Assembly: GCA_021805825.1 (NCBI GenBank)
Contig: JAJZEC010000003.1
Location: 54,083 to 118,082, forward strand
Source: Pseudomonadota bacterium
Lineage (GTDB): Bacteria > Pseudomonadota > Gammaproteobacteria > Burkholderiales > Burkholderiaceae_C
Length of the DNA stretch: 64,000 nt
Reading direction: 5' to 3'
The position numbers were made by a program, and so were the translations under genes. This document shows, one piece after another, positions 9,956 to 25,212 of this stretch. The first letter of the stretch is position 1. Each line of letters starts with the position of its first letter. The notes under the pieces were generated by a model, which did no database searches, was not told the DNA's origin, and worked only from the letters and a program-made list of their open reading frames with translations.

Positions 9956-10102
9956 TTCCGGCGGCACCGCGTTGGCTGCCGGATCCGGTTTCCGCTCTTC
10001 CCCGGCGGCCCTGCCACCTCGCGCGCGCCCGCCGTCCCGTGCACGCTGCAGCCGCCGCGGTCAGGGCCTACACTGCCCGGAAGGCCACAGGAGACCGATG
10101 CG

Positions 10103-10696
10103 ATGCCCACTGCAGACACCCAGGCGGCGCCAGCCGCGCCGCAGCCGCCCCTGGAAACCCTGACCCTTGCAGGGGGCTGCTTCTGGTGCGTGGAGGCCGC
10201 GGTGCTGGCACTCGAAGGCGTGCTCGAAGCCACCAGCGGCTATGCGCAGGGCCACATCGAGCGACCTCGCTACGAGCAGGTGTGCAGCGGCCGCAGCGGG
10301 CATGCCGAAGCGGTGCGTGTGCGCTTCGATCCCCGGGTGCTGAGCCTGGAGCGCCTGCTGGACGTGTTCTTCACCATCCATGACCCGACCACCCGCGACC
10401 GCCAGGGCGCCGACGTCGGCCCGCAGTATCGTTCGGGCATCTACCACGAGCATCCGGGGCACGAACAGCGCATCGCGCAGTACCTGGAACAGATGGGCCG
10501 GGAGGGCCGCTTCGGCGCGCAGCCGATCGTTACCGAGGTCGAGCCGCTGCGGGTATTCTGGCCGGCCGAGGACGAGCACCAGCGCTACTTCGAACGTCAC
10601 CCCGGGCAGGGTTACTGCCAGGTCGTGATCGCGCCGAAGATGGCCCGGCTGCGCCAGCGCTTCAGCGCCCAGTTGACGAGCGACGCCCGCAGCTGA
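10103..10696 (+). CDS. msrA: Peptide-methionine (S)-S-oxide reductase
   Basis: The 197-residue cytosolic enzyme repairs oxidised methionine, acting on the S-sulfoxide in proteins. The family signature GGCFWC starts at residue 24, with the catalytic cysteine at C26, and is followed by the SGYAQGH and PTTRDRQGADVGPQYRS blocks typical of MsrA. The start is chosen by AGGAGA about 9 bases upstream and gives a normal length with an 18-residue Ala/Pro-rich lead. A competing ATG five bases earlier is in another frame. It converges on pdxH with 4 bases between stop codons. The intergenic RNA candidate described above could regulate it. Confidence 0.95.
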   Translation: MPTADTQAAPAAPQPPLETLTLAGGCFWCVEAAVLALEGVLEATSGYAQGHIERPRYEQVCSGRSGHAEAVRVRFDPRVLSLERLLDVFFTIHDPTTRDRQGADVGPQYRSGIYHEHPGHEQRIAQYLEQMGREGRFGAQPIVTEVEPLRVFWPAEDEHQRYFERHPGQGYCQVVIAPKMARLRQRFSAQLTSDARS

Positions 10697-10700
10697 GCGC

Positions 10701-11339
10701 TCAGGGCGCCAGGCGCTGCCGGATCCATCCGCCGGCTTCGTCCTGCCGGTAGGCCAGCCGATCGTGCAGCCGTGAGCGGCGCCCCTGCCAGAATTCCCAG
10801 GCATCGGGCACCAGCCGGTAGCCCCCCCAGTGCTCGGGGCGCGGCGGGTGCAGCCCGAATCGCGCACCGAAGCTCGCGGCGCGCTGCAGCAGCACGCCGC
10901 GGTCGGAGATCGGCTGGCTCTGCTCGGAGGCCCAGGCGCCGATGCGCGAGGCCAGTGGACGACTGGCGAAGTAGGCGTCGGATTCCGCCGCACTGGTCTT
11001 CTCGACCCGACCCTCGATGCGCACCACCCGCTCCAGTTCCACCCAATGGAACTGCAGCGCGGCCTGGGCGTGGGCCTGCAACTCGCGACCTTTGCGGCTG
11101 TGGTAATTGGTGTACCAGACGATGCCCCGCGCATCGACCCCCTTGATCAGCACCACCCGGGTGGACGGCCTGCCGTCGGCGCCGACGGTGGCCAGGGTCA
11201 TCGCGTTCGGCTCGGGCAACTGCGCCTGCACCGCCTCGGCCAGCCAGCGCTCGAACTGCTTCAGCGGGTCGGCCTCGGCATGCGCCTCGTCGAGCTCGGC
11301 GCGGGCGTAGTCCTTGCGCAGGGCGGCCAGGTCATGCAT
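10701..11339 (-). CDS. pdxH: Pyridoxine/pyridoxamine 5'-phosphate oxidase
   Basis: The 212-residue FMN enzyme oxidises pyridoxine or pyridoxamine phosphate to pyridoxal phosphate, the last step of vitamin B6 synthesis and salvage. Recognisable blocks are [21 protein letters not shown], the [16 protein letters not shown]-binding stretch and the C-terminal WIRQRLAP ending with RL-P. The length fits the family. The [11 protein letters not shown] start follows from alignment to family members. It is 23 bases downstream of gltD in the same direction and may be co-transcribed. It supplies PLP, which glyA in this window also needs. Confidence 0.95.
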   Translation of the reverse strand: MHDLAALRKDYARAELDEAHAEADPLKQFERWLAEAVQAQLPEPNAMTLATVGADGRPSTRVVLIKGVDARGIVWYTNYHSRKGRELQAHAQAALQFHWVELERVVRIEGRVEKTSAAESDAYFASRPLASRIGAWASEQSQPISDRGVLLQRAASFGARFGLHPPRPEHWGGYRLVPDAWEFWQGRRSRLHDRLAYRQDEAGGWIRQRLAP

Positions 11340-11362
11340 GGTGGATGCGCGGGGGCCTGGAT

Positions 11363-12850
11363 TCAGCGCGGCAGTTCGCTGCTGCCCATCAGGAAGCGGT
11401 CGATGGCACGCGCGGCCTGGCGACCCTCGCGGATCGCCCACACCACGAGGCTCTGCCCGCGGCGCATGTCCCCGGCGGCGAACACCTTGGCCACGTTGGT
11501 GGCATAGCCTCCGGCGTCCTCGGTACCGGCCTGCGCGTTGCCGCGGGCGTCACGCTGTACCCCGAAGGCCTCGAGCACGCTGGCCAGCGGATGCACGAAA
11601 CCCATCGCCAGCAGCACGAGATCGGCCTGCAGAATGAACTCGCTGCCGGCGACTTCCTGCATGCGACCGTCCTTCCACTCCACGCGGCAGGCCTGAATCT
11701 GGCGCACGCGGCCCTTGTCCTTGCCCGTTCCGGGCAGGAAGGCCTTGGTCGCCACCGACCAGTCGCGCGAGCAGCCTTCCTCGTGGCTGCTGGAGGTACG
11801 CAGCTTGATCGGCCAGTACGGCCACACCAGCGGCTTGTCCTCCTGCTGCGGGGGCTGCGGCAGCAGTTCGAACTGCGTCACGCTGGCCGCTCCGTGACGG
11901 TTGCTGGTACCGACGCAATCGCTGCCGGTGTCGCCACCACCGATGACCACCACGTGCTTGCCCGTCGCCAGCAGCTGTCCCTTGAGCTTGTCGCCGGCGT
12001 TCACACGGTTCTGCAGCGGCAGGAATTCCATCGCGAAATGGATGCCGTCCAGCTCGCGCCCGGGAACCGGCAGGTCGCGTGGCTGCTCGGAGCCGCCGGC
12101 CAGCAGCACGGCATCGAAGCCTTCCAGCAGATCCTGCGCGCTGCGCTGCTTGCGCGACAGGTTGCCGACGGTCGCGCCGGGGCCCTCGGAGGGCAGCTCG
12201 CCGATCAGGGTCGCGGGCTCGAAATGCACTCCTTCTGCGCGCATCTGCTCGAGACGACGGTCGATGTGGATCTTTTCCAGCTTGAAGTCGGGAATCCCGT
12301 AGCGCAGCAGGCCGCCGATGCGGTCGTTCTTCTCGAACACCGTGACCTCGTGCCCGGCCCGCGCCAGTTGCTGCGCTGCGGCCAGCCCCGACGGCCCCGA
12401 GCCGACCACGGCGACCCGCTTGCCGCTGCGTCGCGCGGCGGGTTGCGGCTGTACCCAGCCCATCTCCCAGCCCTTGTCGATGATCGCGTGCTCGATGGAC
12501 TTGATGCCCACCGGCGCGGCGTTGATGCCCAGGGTGCACGCCGCCTCGCAGGGCGCCGGGCAGATGCGCCCGGTGAATTCGGGGAAGTTGTTGGTCGAGT
12601 GCAGCACCTGCAGGGCCTGCTGCCACTGTCCGCGCCAGACCAGGTCGTTGAAATCGGGGATGACGTTGTTCACCGGGCAGCCGTTGTTGCAGAACGGTAT
12701 GCCGCAATCCATGCAGCGGCCGCCCTGCACTTTGGCCTTCTCGTCGACCAGCGGGTGCACGAATTCCTTCCAGTTCTTCACCCGCGCGGAGGCCGGATCG
12801 TAGCTTTCCTCCTGGCGCTCGAACTCCATGAAGCCGGTGATCTTTCCCAT
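11363..12850 (-). CDS. gltD: Glutamate synthase (NADPH) small subunit
   Basis: The 495-residue beta subunit passes electrons from NADPH via FAD and iron-sulfur clusters to GltB, which makes glutamate from 2-oxoglutarate and glutamine. The N-terminal cysteines C46, C49, C54 and C58 fit the iron-sulfur motif of this subunit. A dinucleotide-binding fold follows at about residues 149-180 ([15 protein letters not shown]) and a second at about 280-300 ([14 protein letters not shown]). The length matches GltD. It lies 55 bases after gltB, the usual gene order, which implies a gltBD operon. Confidence 0.97.
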   Translation of the reverse strand: MGKITGFMEFERQEESYDPASARVKNWKEFVHPLVDEKAKVQGGRCMDCGIPFCNNGCPVNNVIPDFNDLVWRGQWQQALQVLHSTNNFPEFTGRICPAPCEAACTLGINAAPVGIKSIEHAIIDKGWEMGWVQPQPAARRSGKRVAVVGSGPSGLAAAQQLARAGHEVTVFEKNDRIGGLLRYGIPDFKLEKIHIDRRLEQMRAEGVHFEPATLIGELPSEGPGATVGNLSRKQRSAQDLLEGFDAVLLAGGSEQPRDLPVPGRELDGIHFAMEFLPLQNRVNAGDKLKGQLLATGKHVVVIGGGDTGSDCVGTSNRHGAASVTQFELLPQPPQQEDKPLVWPYWPIKLRTSSSHEEGCSRDWSVATKAFLPGTGKDKGRVRQIQACRVEWKDGRMQEVAGSEFILQADLVLLAMGFVHPLASVLEAFGVQRDARGNAQAGTEDAGGYATNVAKVFAAGDMRRGQSLVVWAIREGRQAARAIDRFLMGSSELPR

Positions 12851-12905
12851 GTCCGTTCCTCGGTCGCTGGGCCCTGCGGCATCGGAGCGCCGCAGAGCCC
12901 GGGTT

Positions 12906-17636
<4,731 letters not shown>

Positions 17637-17710
17637 GGTCTGCTCCGCGATCGTCGATGGCTGGACGCAACAATCTACTGCAACGCAGCAGCCCAGGCAA
17701 GCTTCGTTTC

Positions 17711-17774
17711 ATTATTCTGTCCCCTATTAATGCTCACGAGAACGTTCTTGGCTAAAAATAGGGGACAGATTAAT
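17711..17774. repeat. 64-base imperfect palindrome beside the RAYT-like gene
   Basis: Two 18-base arms, 17711-17728 and 17757-17774, are inverted copies with one mismatch. Their core is CTGTCCCCTATT and AATAGGGGACAG. The spacer contains a second small palindrome, GAACGTTC (17739-17746). The right arm ends exactly in the stop codon of the adjacent transposase-like gene. GGGGACAG-containing palindromes beside Y1-type genes are the known arrangement for REP-associated elements. It also sits within the gltB upstream region and may end transcription coming from the thi operon. Confidence 0.75.
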
Positions 17775-18448
17775 CAGTCATCGGCGCGCCTCGGCCTGCC
17801 GCGTGGCCGAGGACGCAGCGCGCGTCCGACCCGCGCCTCGGCCCACTCCAGGTAGGCAGCGTCGCCCAGCGCCCAGCCGCCCTGCACGGCCTGCAACAGG
17901 CGTGGCCATTGCTGCCGTGCAGCATCGGCGGCGAGCAGACCGGCATAGGCCGCCTCGCGGGCATACGGGGTGTTGCCCAGATCCCAGTACGCCGCCGCCT
18001 CACGCAGCCAGGCCACGGACTGGCTGCCAGCATGGTGGGCCAGGCTGCTCCACGGCCAGGCGGCGGCATCACCGCACAGACCCTCGGACGCGGCCGCGCG
18101 GTCGACCGCCACCAGCGCCGGCAGCAGCCAGGACGGCTCCTGCACCAAGGCCGTGCGGAAGCGCCCCTGCCAGGCTGCCGCGCCCTGCCCGCGGCGGCGG
18201 CTGGCGCAGCGCGCCAGGATCTGCATCAACGCCGACAATCCGCGACAGTCGGCCGGCCGCAGCAGCAGCCAGACAGCTTGCGGCAGCAGGCAGTAGCCAT
18301 GGATCTGCACCTGCTGCTGCGCTGCCGTCTGGGCCAGGCGCTGCAGGTAATCGCGGTAATCGCCCTCGTCGACGAACATCGGAACACGCGCACGGTGCAG
18401 CACCAGGTGTGGCTGCCCGGCCAGGCAAAGGCGGGATGGGCGGGCCAT
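17774..18448 (-). CDS. Degenerate REP-associated (RAYT/Y1) transposase-like protein
   Basis: The 224-residue protein has the backbone of REP-associated tyrosine transposases. It starts MARPSRL, has the VQIHGYCLLP segment before the expected HUH site, a WQGRF motif and a PWSS motif. The catalytic residues are gone, however: the normal His-x-His after LP is replaced by A58-V59-W60, and the Tyr before PWSS by W131. It should therefore be unable to nick DNA, yet the frame is open and base composition matches its neighbours. It starts 28 bases after the thiDE stop and ends inside a long palindrome. Either decay in progress or a domesticated DNA-binding role is possible; the sequence cannot decide. 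Confidence 0.75.
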   Translation of the reverse strand: MARPSRLCLAGQPHLVLHRARVPMFVDEGDYRDYLQRLAQTAAQQQVQIHGYCLLPQAVWLLLRPADCRGLSALMQILARCASRRRGQGAAAWQGRFRTALVQEPSWLLPALVAVDRAAASEGLCGDAAAWPWSSLAHHAGSQSVAWLREAAAYWDLGNTPYAREAAYAGLLAADAARQQWPRLLQAVQGGWALGDAAYLEWAEARVGRALRPRPRGRPRRADD

Positions 18449-18476
18449 CGAGCGCGGATTGCCGGAGGCAGCGCCT

Positions 18477-19979
18477 TCAGGCGCTGCCGGCCACGAGATC
18501 GCGCCAGCGCAGCGCGGCATCGACCACGGCGCGTCCGGCGCGCAGCGCCTGCGCGGGATCGGCGGCGTCGACCACCGCCCCGATCACCGCGATGCCGTCC
18601 AGGCCGCAGTCCATCGCCGCGGCCGCCCGCTCCAGCGTGATGCCGCCGATGCCCACCACCACGTGGCGGGGCTTGCAGCGCTGCACCCATTGCCGAAGGC
18701 GCCCGAGCCCCAGCGGTGGATGCGCAAGCTGCTTGGCGCGCGTGGGCCACACCGGGCCGAGGGCGATGTAACTCGGCTGCAGCGCGTGCGCGCGCGCCAA
18801 CTCGGCCAGGTCGTGGGTGCTCACTCCCAGGCGAAGCCCCGCCGCGCCGAGCGCACACAGCACCTGCGCGTCGGGCAGGTCGTCCTGCCCGAGATGCACG
18901 CCGAAGGCCTGGTACTCCAGCGCAAGCTCCCAATGGTCGTTGAGGAACAACTGCGCGCCGCGACTGCGCGCCGCCTCGGTCGCCACCCGCACCTGCGCGC
19001 GCAGCTCGGCCTGCGGCATGTCCTTGATGCGCAGTTGCAGGGTGTCGGCGCCCGACTCCAGCGCGCGCAGCACGCCATCGGCATCGGGCAGCACCGGATA
19101 CAGGCCGGGTCGCCGCAGCAAAGGCGCGAAGGACGGCATGGCCTGCGCTGGATCCCCCTGCAGCCACGGCAGGTCGCTGCTGTCGGGTTCAGCCTGCGGG
19201 TTGGCCATGGCCCGCCCGTCGGCGCCGCGCCAGGCCGCCGCGATGGCCGCATGGGTGCGCGCCTGCGCCTCCACCGCGGCCTGCACGACGCCTGCGCCCT
19301 GCGCCAGCCTGCCGGCCAGCGCCGAAGCGTAGACACAGCCGGTGCCGTGCACGCGGCCTCCGTCGCCTTCGGTCAGGCGCGGTACCGCCAGCGCCAGCAG
19401 GCGATCACGGGTGCACAGCCAGTCCACGCTGTGCGCGCCTTCGGCATGGCCGCCCTTGAGCAGCACCGCCTGCGTGCGCGCCCCCGGGGGTAGCCACTGC
19501 GCGCGCATCGCCTCCACCCAGGCGGCAGGTGGCAGCCCGGCCTGCGTCCAGCCCGGCAGCCCGAGCAGCCGCGCGGCCTCGACCCGGTTGGGCGTGATCA
19601 CCAGGCTGGCGCGCGCCAGTCGCTGCAGCGTGCGCGCGCCGGCGTGCAACAGGGAGCGGCCGTCGGCCGCCGCCGCGAGCACGGTGTCCCACACCACCGG
19701 AACCTGCAGCGCCGCACAGGCGGTGGCGACCTCGTCGGCCGCTTCCTCGCTGCCCAGCATGCCCAGCTTCACGGCGGCCGGTGGAGCATGACGCAATTGC
19801 GCGGCCAGCGCCGCGCGCAACAGCGGCAGCGGTGTGCCTTCGATCTGCCGCACCCCTGCTCGATCCTGCACGGTCAGCGCGGTGCACACGCTGGCACCGT
19901 GCAGACCCATGGCCTGCCACACCGCCAGGTCGGTGCCCAGCCCGGCGCCGCCGCTGGGGTCGTGGCCCGCGATGCTCAA
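18477..19979 (-). CDS. thiDE: Fused HMP-P kinase / thiamine-phosphate synthase
   Basis: One frame encodes two thiamine enzymes. The N-terminal half is ThiD-like, with SIAGHDPSGGAG at the start, VKLGMLGS, and HGTGCVYASALAG near residue 220, and phosphorylates hydroxymethylpyrimidine phosphate. After a linker rich in Pro and Asp, the second half is ThiE-like, with TLQLRIKD, FLNDHWELAL, GVHLGQDDL, YIALGPVWPTRAKQ and VVGIGGI, and joins the pyrimidine and thiazole. No ATG is available. A TTG at 19979 is given here, and a CTG at 20000 that overlaps the thiG stop as CTGA is an equally interesting alternative, adding 7 residues. Both place it in translational contact with thiG as the last gene of the thiamine operon. 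Confidence 0.9.
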   Translation of the reverse strand: MSIAGHDPSGGAGLGTDLAVWQAMGLHGASVCTALTVQDRAGVRQIEGTPLPLLRAALAAQLRHAPPAAVKLGMLGSEEAADEVATACAALQVPVVWDTVLAAAADGRSLLHAGARTLQRLARASLVITPNRVEAARLLGLPGWTQAGLPPAAWVEAMRAQWLPPGARTQAVLLKGGHAEGAHSVDWLCTRDRLLALAVPRLTEGDGGRVHGTGCVYASALAGRLAQGAGVVQAAVEAQARTHAAIAAAWRGADGRAMANPQAEPDSSDLPWLQGDPAQAMPSFAPLLRRPGLYPVLPDADGVLRALESGADTLQLRIKDMPQAELRAQVRVATEAARSRGAQLFLNDHWELALEYQAFGVHLGQDDLPDAQVLCALGAAGLRLGVSTHDLAELARAHALQPSYIALGPVWPTRAKQLAHPPLGLGRLRQWVQRCKPRHVVVGIGGITLERAAAAMDCGLDGIAVIGAVVDAADPAQALRAGRAVVDAALRWRDLVAGSA

Positions 19980-19996
19980 CAGCGCGGCAGACAGGA

Positions 19997-20923
19997 TCAG
20001 CTCCCCGCGGGCGACGGCTGCGACGCCGGTTGCGCGCCCGCCTCGTGCCAGAAGGGTATGCCGACCGTCGGCGTCGACGCCTGCGCGGTGTCGCGTTCGG
20101 GCATGATGCCGGCGCGCCAGCCATCGCGCCCGGCGCGCACCGCGGCGGCGAAGGCGGCAGCCATGCGCACCGGGTCGGCGGACTCGGCCACCGCGGTGTT
20201 CAGCAGCACGGCATCGAAGCCGATTTCCATCACCTGCGCGGCGTGCGAGGGTCGGCCCAGTCCGGCGTCGCAGATCAGCACCGCATCGGGCAGGCGCTCG
20301 CGCAAGGTGCGCAGGGCCTGCAGGTTCTGCGGCCCCCGCCCCGATCCGATGGGCGCCGCCCACGGCATCACCGCCGCCACTCCGGCGTCCAGCAGGCGTC
20401 GCGCCAGCACCAGGTCGTCGGTCGTGTAGGCGAACACCGCGAAGCCCTCGGCGGCGAGCACGCGCGCCGCCTCCAGGGTGCCGAAGGGATCGGGCTGCAG
20501 GCTGTAGTCGTCGCCGATGACCTCGAGCTTGATCCAGTGGGTGGCGAAGAGTTCCCGCGCCATGCGCGCCAGGTTCACCGCCTGCTGCGCATCGTGGCAG
20601 CCGGCGGTGTTGGGCAGCAGGCGGCCGCCGAGCGCGCGCACCCGCTGCCAGAAGGCCTGACCGCCGCCGCTCTCGGGCTGCAGGCGGCGCAGACCCACGG
20701 TGAACACTTGCGCGGCGCTGGCCGCCGCGGCCTGTTCCAGGGCCTGCGGACTGGGATAGCGCGAGGTGCCCAGCAGCAGGCGCGAATGCAGGCGCGCGCC
20801 CCCGACGCTCCAGGCATCGGCGTCGGCGCCGACGTCCGCGCAGGCGACCTGCATGGCCAGGGCCTCGGCGGCCTGCCGCGGTGGCGGCAGATCCACGGCC
20901 GAGGCGGTGATTTCGCTTTCCAT
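19997..20923 (-). CDS. thiG: Thiazole synthase
   Basis: The 308-residue protein makes the thiazole ring of thiamine from deoxyxylulose phosphate, glycine imine (from ThiO) and ThiS thiocarboxylate. The Schiff-base lysine is K132 in HWIKLEVIGDD, and PNTAGC, FAYTTDDLVLA and PIGSGRG are family blocks. The protein is about 40 residues longer than typical ThiG, because of an N-terminal extension before LLLGTSRYPS. The start is supported by GGAG 9 bases upstream of ATG. The C-terminal tail (Ala/Gln/Ser/Pro-rich) is also extended. It lies 42 bases after thiS in the operon. Confidence 0.96.
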   Translation of the reverse strand: MESEITASAVDLPPPRQAAEALAMQVACADVGADADAWSVGGARLHSRLLLGTSRYPSPQALEQAAAASAAQVFTVGLRRLQPESGGGQAFWQRVRALGGRLLPNTAGCHDAQQAVNLARMARELFATHWIKLEVIGDDYSLQPDPFGTLEAARVLAAEGFAVFAYTTDDLVLARRLLDAGVAAVMPWAAPIGSGRGPQNLQALRTLRERLPDAVLICDAGLGRPSHAAQVMEIGFDAVLLNTAVAESADPVRMAAAFAAAVRAGRDGWRAGIMPERDTAQASTPTVGIPFWHEAGAQPASQPSPAGS

Positions 20924-20965
20924 GGTCTTGCTCTCCAGGCCGCGATCGCTTGCGTGCGCGCGGCT

Positions 20966-21196
20966 TCAGCCACCCACGACCGGGGCGACGATGTCGACGC
21001 AGTCGCCTGCCCGCAGCGCCTGCCTGTCCCAATGCGCCCGTGGCACGAAGCAGCCATTGACCGCGCAGGCGAACGAGGCCTGCCGCGCATCGAAGCCGCG
21101 CTCGGCCAGCAGTTGGGCCAGAGTGCAGGCCTGGCTGCGCACGGCCTGGCCGTTGACCGACAACGACCGATCCGCCGCGAGGGTGTCGTCGCTCAT
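20966..21196 (-). CDS. thiS: Sulfur carrier protein ThiS
   Basis: This is a 76-residue ubiquitin-like protein ending in the essential Gly-Gly (VAPVVGG), which becomes a thiocarboxylate and donates sulfur to ThiG. About 10 extra residues precede the usual SLSVNGQ start. Its ATG overlaps the thiO stop codon by 4 bases (ATGA), a sign of translational coupling. Confidence 0.95.
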   Translation of the reverse strand: MSDDTLAADRSLSVNGQAVRSQACTLAQLLAERGFDARQASFACAVNGCFVPRAHWDRQALRAGDCVDIVAPVVGG

Positions 21197-22320
21197 GCCG
21201 CGAGGCCTGCAGCGTCGACGTCGGCCGCATCGCCCGGCGCCGCCAGCCCGAGCGCGCAGGCAATCCCGGCCTCGACCTGCGCCACCACGGCCGGCGCGAT
21301 CAGGTAGCCGTGGCGGAACAGCCCGTTGATGCGCCAGACGCCCTCGGCGTCGGCCCCCGCCAGCGGTTGGCGATCGGGCAGCGCCGGGCGCAGCGCGGCG
21401 GCCAGGCGCAACACCCGGGCCTCGCCGAATTCGGGGTGCAGGCTGTACAGCGCACTGCCCAGTTCGAGGGTCGAACGCAGGCTGATGGCGCCGCCGTCCT
21501 CGCTGTCGAGTTCGGTGGCGCCGACGACGAAGCGTCCGCCCGGACGCGGCGCCACGTACAGCGCATAGCGGGGATGGATCAGGCGCACCGGACGGCGCAG
21601 CTGCACGCCGGGCGCGTGCACCGTCAGCACCTCCCCGCGCACCCCGTGCAGGCCGGGGATCTCGCCGCGGGCGCCGATGCCCCGACAGTCGACCGTGAGG
21701 TCGAAGGCATGCCGCGTGCCGTCGCGTGCCAGCAGCTCCCCCGCCCGCACGAGGTCGATCGGGCAGCCCTCGTGCCAGGCGCCGCCGCTGCGCTCCAGCG
21801 CGGCGTCGAGCGCGGCGGCCAGGGCCTCGTACAACTGATCGTTGGCCAGCTGGCCCTCGACCGGCAGGAACAGGCCGTCGTCGAAACGGCCGGCAAGCAG
21901 CGGCTCCAGCGCCGCGATGTGCGCGCCATCGACCGCCTGCACCATCGCATCGAACTGCGCCTGCGCGAGCTGCGCGCGCAGCAGTCCGGCGTAATGCCGC
22001 AAGGCGTTGCGGTCGGGCGCATGCGCGACCACCAGCGTGCCTTCCTGGCGGAAGTACACCGACCTGCCGGACTCTTGCTGCAGCTGCGCGAGCCATGGCC
22101 TCCACAGGCCCAGCGAGCGCTGGCCGAGCTCGTGGATGCGGGTGTCGGCCACCGCCAGCTCCGCGGTCGGCGACAGCATCGCGGCCGCGGTCGGCCCGGC
22201 ACTGCCGCGGTCGTCGCGGGAAGCCGCATCGAAGAGGCTGACGCGCGCCCCGCGGCGCAGCAGCCGCCAGGCCAGCAAGCGGCCGGCGAGGCCTGCTCCG
22301 GCAATGCCCACATGCATCAT
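21193..22320 (-). CDS. thiO: Glycine oxidase-type FAD-dependent oxidoreductase
   Basis: The 375-residue DAO-family flavoprotein should oxidise glycine to the imine used by ThiG. The FAD-binding motif GIAGAGLAGRLLAWRL is at residues 5-20, and the C-terminal part includes RPALPDRQPLAG and the GLFRHGYLIAPA segment typical of ThiO. It lies between thiC (21 bases upstream) and thiS (4-base overlap), and this context separates ThiO from other amino-acid oxidases of the family. Using ThiO rather than the radical enzyme ThiH means the thiazole route needs oxygen. Confidence 0.95.
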   Translation of the reverse strand: MMHVGIAGAGLAGRLLAWRLLRRGARVSLFDAASRDDRGSAGPTAAAMLSPTAELAVADTRIHELGQRSLGLWRPWLAQLQQESGRSVYFRQEGTLVVAHAPDRNALRHYAGLLRAQLAQAQFDAMVQAVDGAHIAALEPLLAGRFDDGLFLPVEGQLANDQLYEALAAALDAALERSGGAWHEGCPIDLVRAGELLARDGTRHAFDLTVDCRGIGARGEIPGLHGVRGEVLTVHAPGVQLRRPVRLIHPRYALYVAPRPGGRFVVGATELDSEDGGAISLRSTLELGSALYSLHPEFGEARVLRLAAALRPALPDRQPLAGADAEGVWRINGLFRHGYLIAPAVVAQVEAGIACALGLAAPGDAADVDAAGLAA

Positions 22321-22341
22321 GATCGATCTCCGCCAGCCGGC

Positions 22342-24380
<2,039 letters not shown>

Positions 24381-24437
24381 TATAGCCCTTCGCCCGCGTG
24401 CGCGAAATCCACGTTTGCCGCGTGTGCGGCCTGGCAG

Positions 24438-24470
24438 TGCGCCCCGGCCCATTCTCAGGATCGGGGCGCA
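24438..24470 (-). terminator. hairpin downstream of ppa
   Basis: A perfect 9-base stem, TGCGCCCCG with CGGGGCGCA, and a 15-base loop lie 11 bases after the ppa stop codon. No T-tract follows, so it may block or stabilise the message end rather than act as a classic terminator. Confidence 0.35.
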
Positions 24471-24480
24471 GCCGACGGGC

Positions 24481-25020
24481 TCAACCGCGGTCGACCGCTG
24501 CGTAGCGCTTGGCGCCAGCGGCAATTTCGGCACGCGCGGCGTCGACCCCGGCCCAGCCCTCGGTCTTCACCCATTTGCCGGATTCGAGATCCTTGTAGTG
24601 GTTGAAGAAATGTTCGATCTGGCGCAGCAACTCGGGAGCCAGATCCTCGGGCGAGCGGATGTTGCGGTACAGCGGCAGCAGCTTGTCCACCGGCACCGCG
24701 ATCAGCTTGGCATCGGGCCCCGCCTCGTCGGTCATGTTCAGCATGCCCACCGGACGGCAGCGCACCACGCAGCCGTGCACCAGCGGGATCGGGGTCACCA
24801 CCAGCACATCCACCGGGTCGCCGTCCTCGGACAGGGTCTGCGGGATGTAGCCGTAGTTGCAGGGGTAGTGCATCGCGGTCGACATGAAGCGGTCGACGAA
24901 CAGCGCGCCGCTGGCCTTGTCGACCTCGTACTTCACCGGAGGCGCTCCGGCCGGGATCTCGATCACCACGTGGAAATCATCGGGCAGGCCTTTGCCGGCA
25001 GTGACTTGCAGCAGACTCAT
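24481..25020 (-). CDS. ppa: Inorganic pyrophosphatase
   Basis: The 179-residue soluble family I enzyme splits pyrophosphate and so pulls biosynthetic reactions forward. The signature [10 protein letters not shown], carrying the metal-binding aspartates, is at about residues 65-74, preceded by YGYIPQTL and followed by [14 protein letters not shown]. The length is typical. It is transcribed in the same direction as the BON lipoprotein upstream but is separated from it by 174 bases containing two sets of short tandem repeats. Confidence 0.97.
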   Translation of the reverse strand: MSLLQVTAGKGLPDDFHVVIEIPAGAPPVKYEVDKASGALFVDRFMSTAMHYPCNYGYIPQTLSEDGDPVDVLVVTPIPLVHGCVVRCRPVGMLNMTDEAGPDAKLIAVPVDKLLPLYRNIRSPEDLAPELLRQIEHFFNHYKDLESGKWVKTEGWAGVDAARAEIAAGAKRYAAVDRG

Positions 25021-25064
25021 CGCAGGGAACCTTTGTCGGGATGGTGGAAGGTAGAGGAAGACCT

Positions 25065-25097
25065 GGGGAAAAGCAGGGGAAAAGCAGGGGAAAAGCT
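25065..25097. repeat. 11-base tandem repeat, three copies
   Basis: GGGGAAAAGCA occurs three times in a row, the last copy ending in T. It lies in the upstream region of ppa and encodes nothing evident. Confidence 0.85.
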
Positions 25098-25162
25098 GCA
25101 GGAAGCCTGTAGACAGCGCGTGGACAAGCCGCGCACACGCGGCTGGCCGAACCTGCTGTCCA

Positions 25163-25212
25163 GGCCGCGCCTGCCGTCAAGGCCGCGCCTTCCGTCAAGG
25201 CCGCGCCTGCGG
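25163..25212. repeat. 18-base tandem repeat at the end of the BON lipoprotein gene
   Basis: The unit GGCCGCGCCTGCCGTCAA is present at 25163-25180 and 25181-25198 (one mismatch), with a partial third copy running into the 3' end of the lipoprotein gene. The gene's final codons lie in the third copy, so copy-number change could alter its C-terminus or stop position. Confidence 0.8.

Noticed and set aside
25065..25212. The tandem repeats as a CRISPR array
   Set aside because: The units are adjacent without spacers, are too short, and no cas gene is present.
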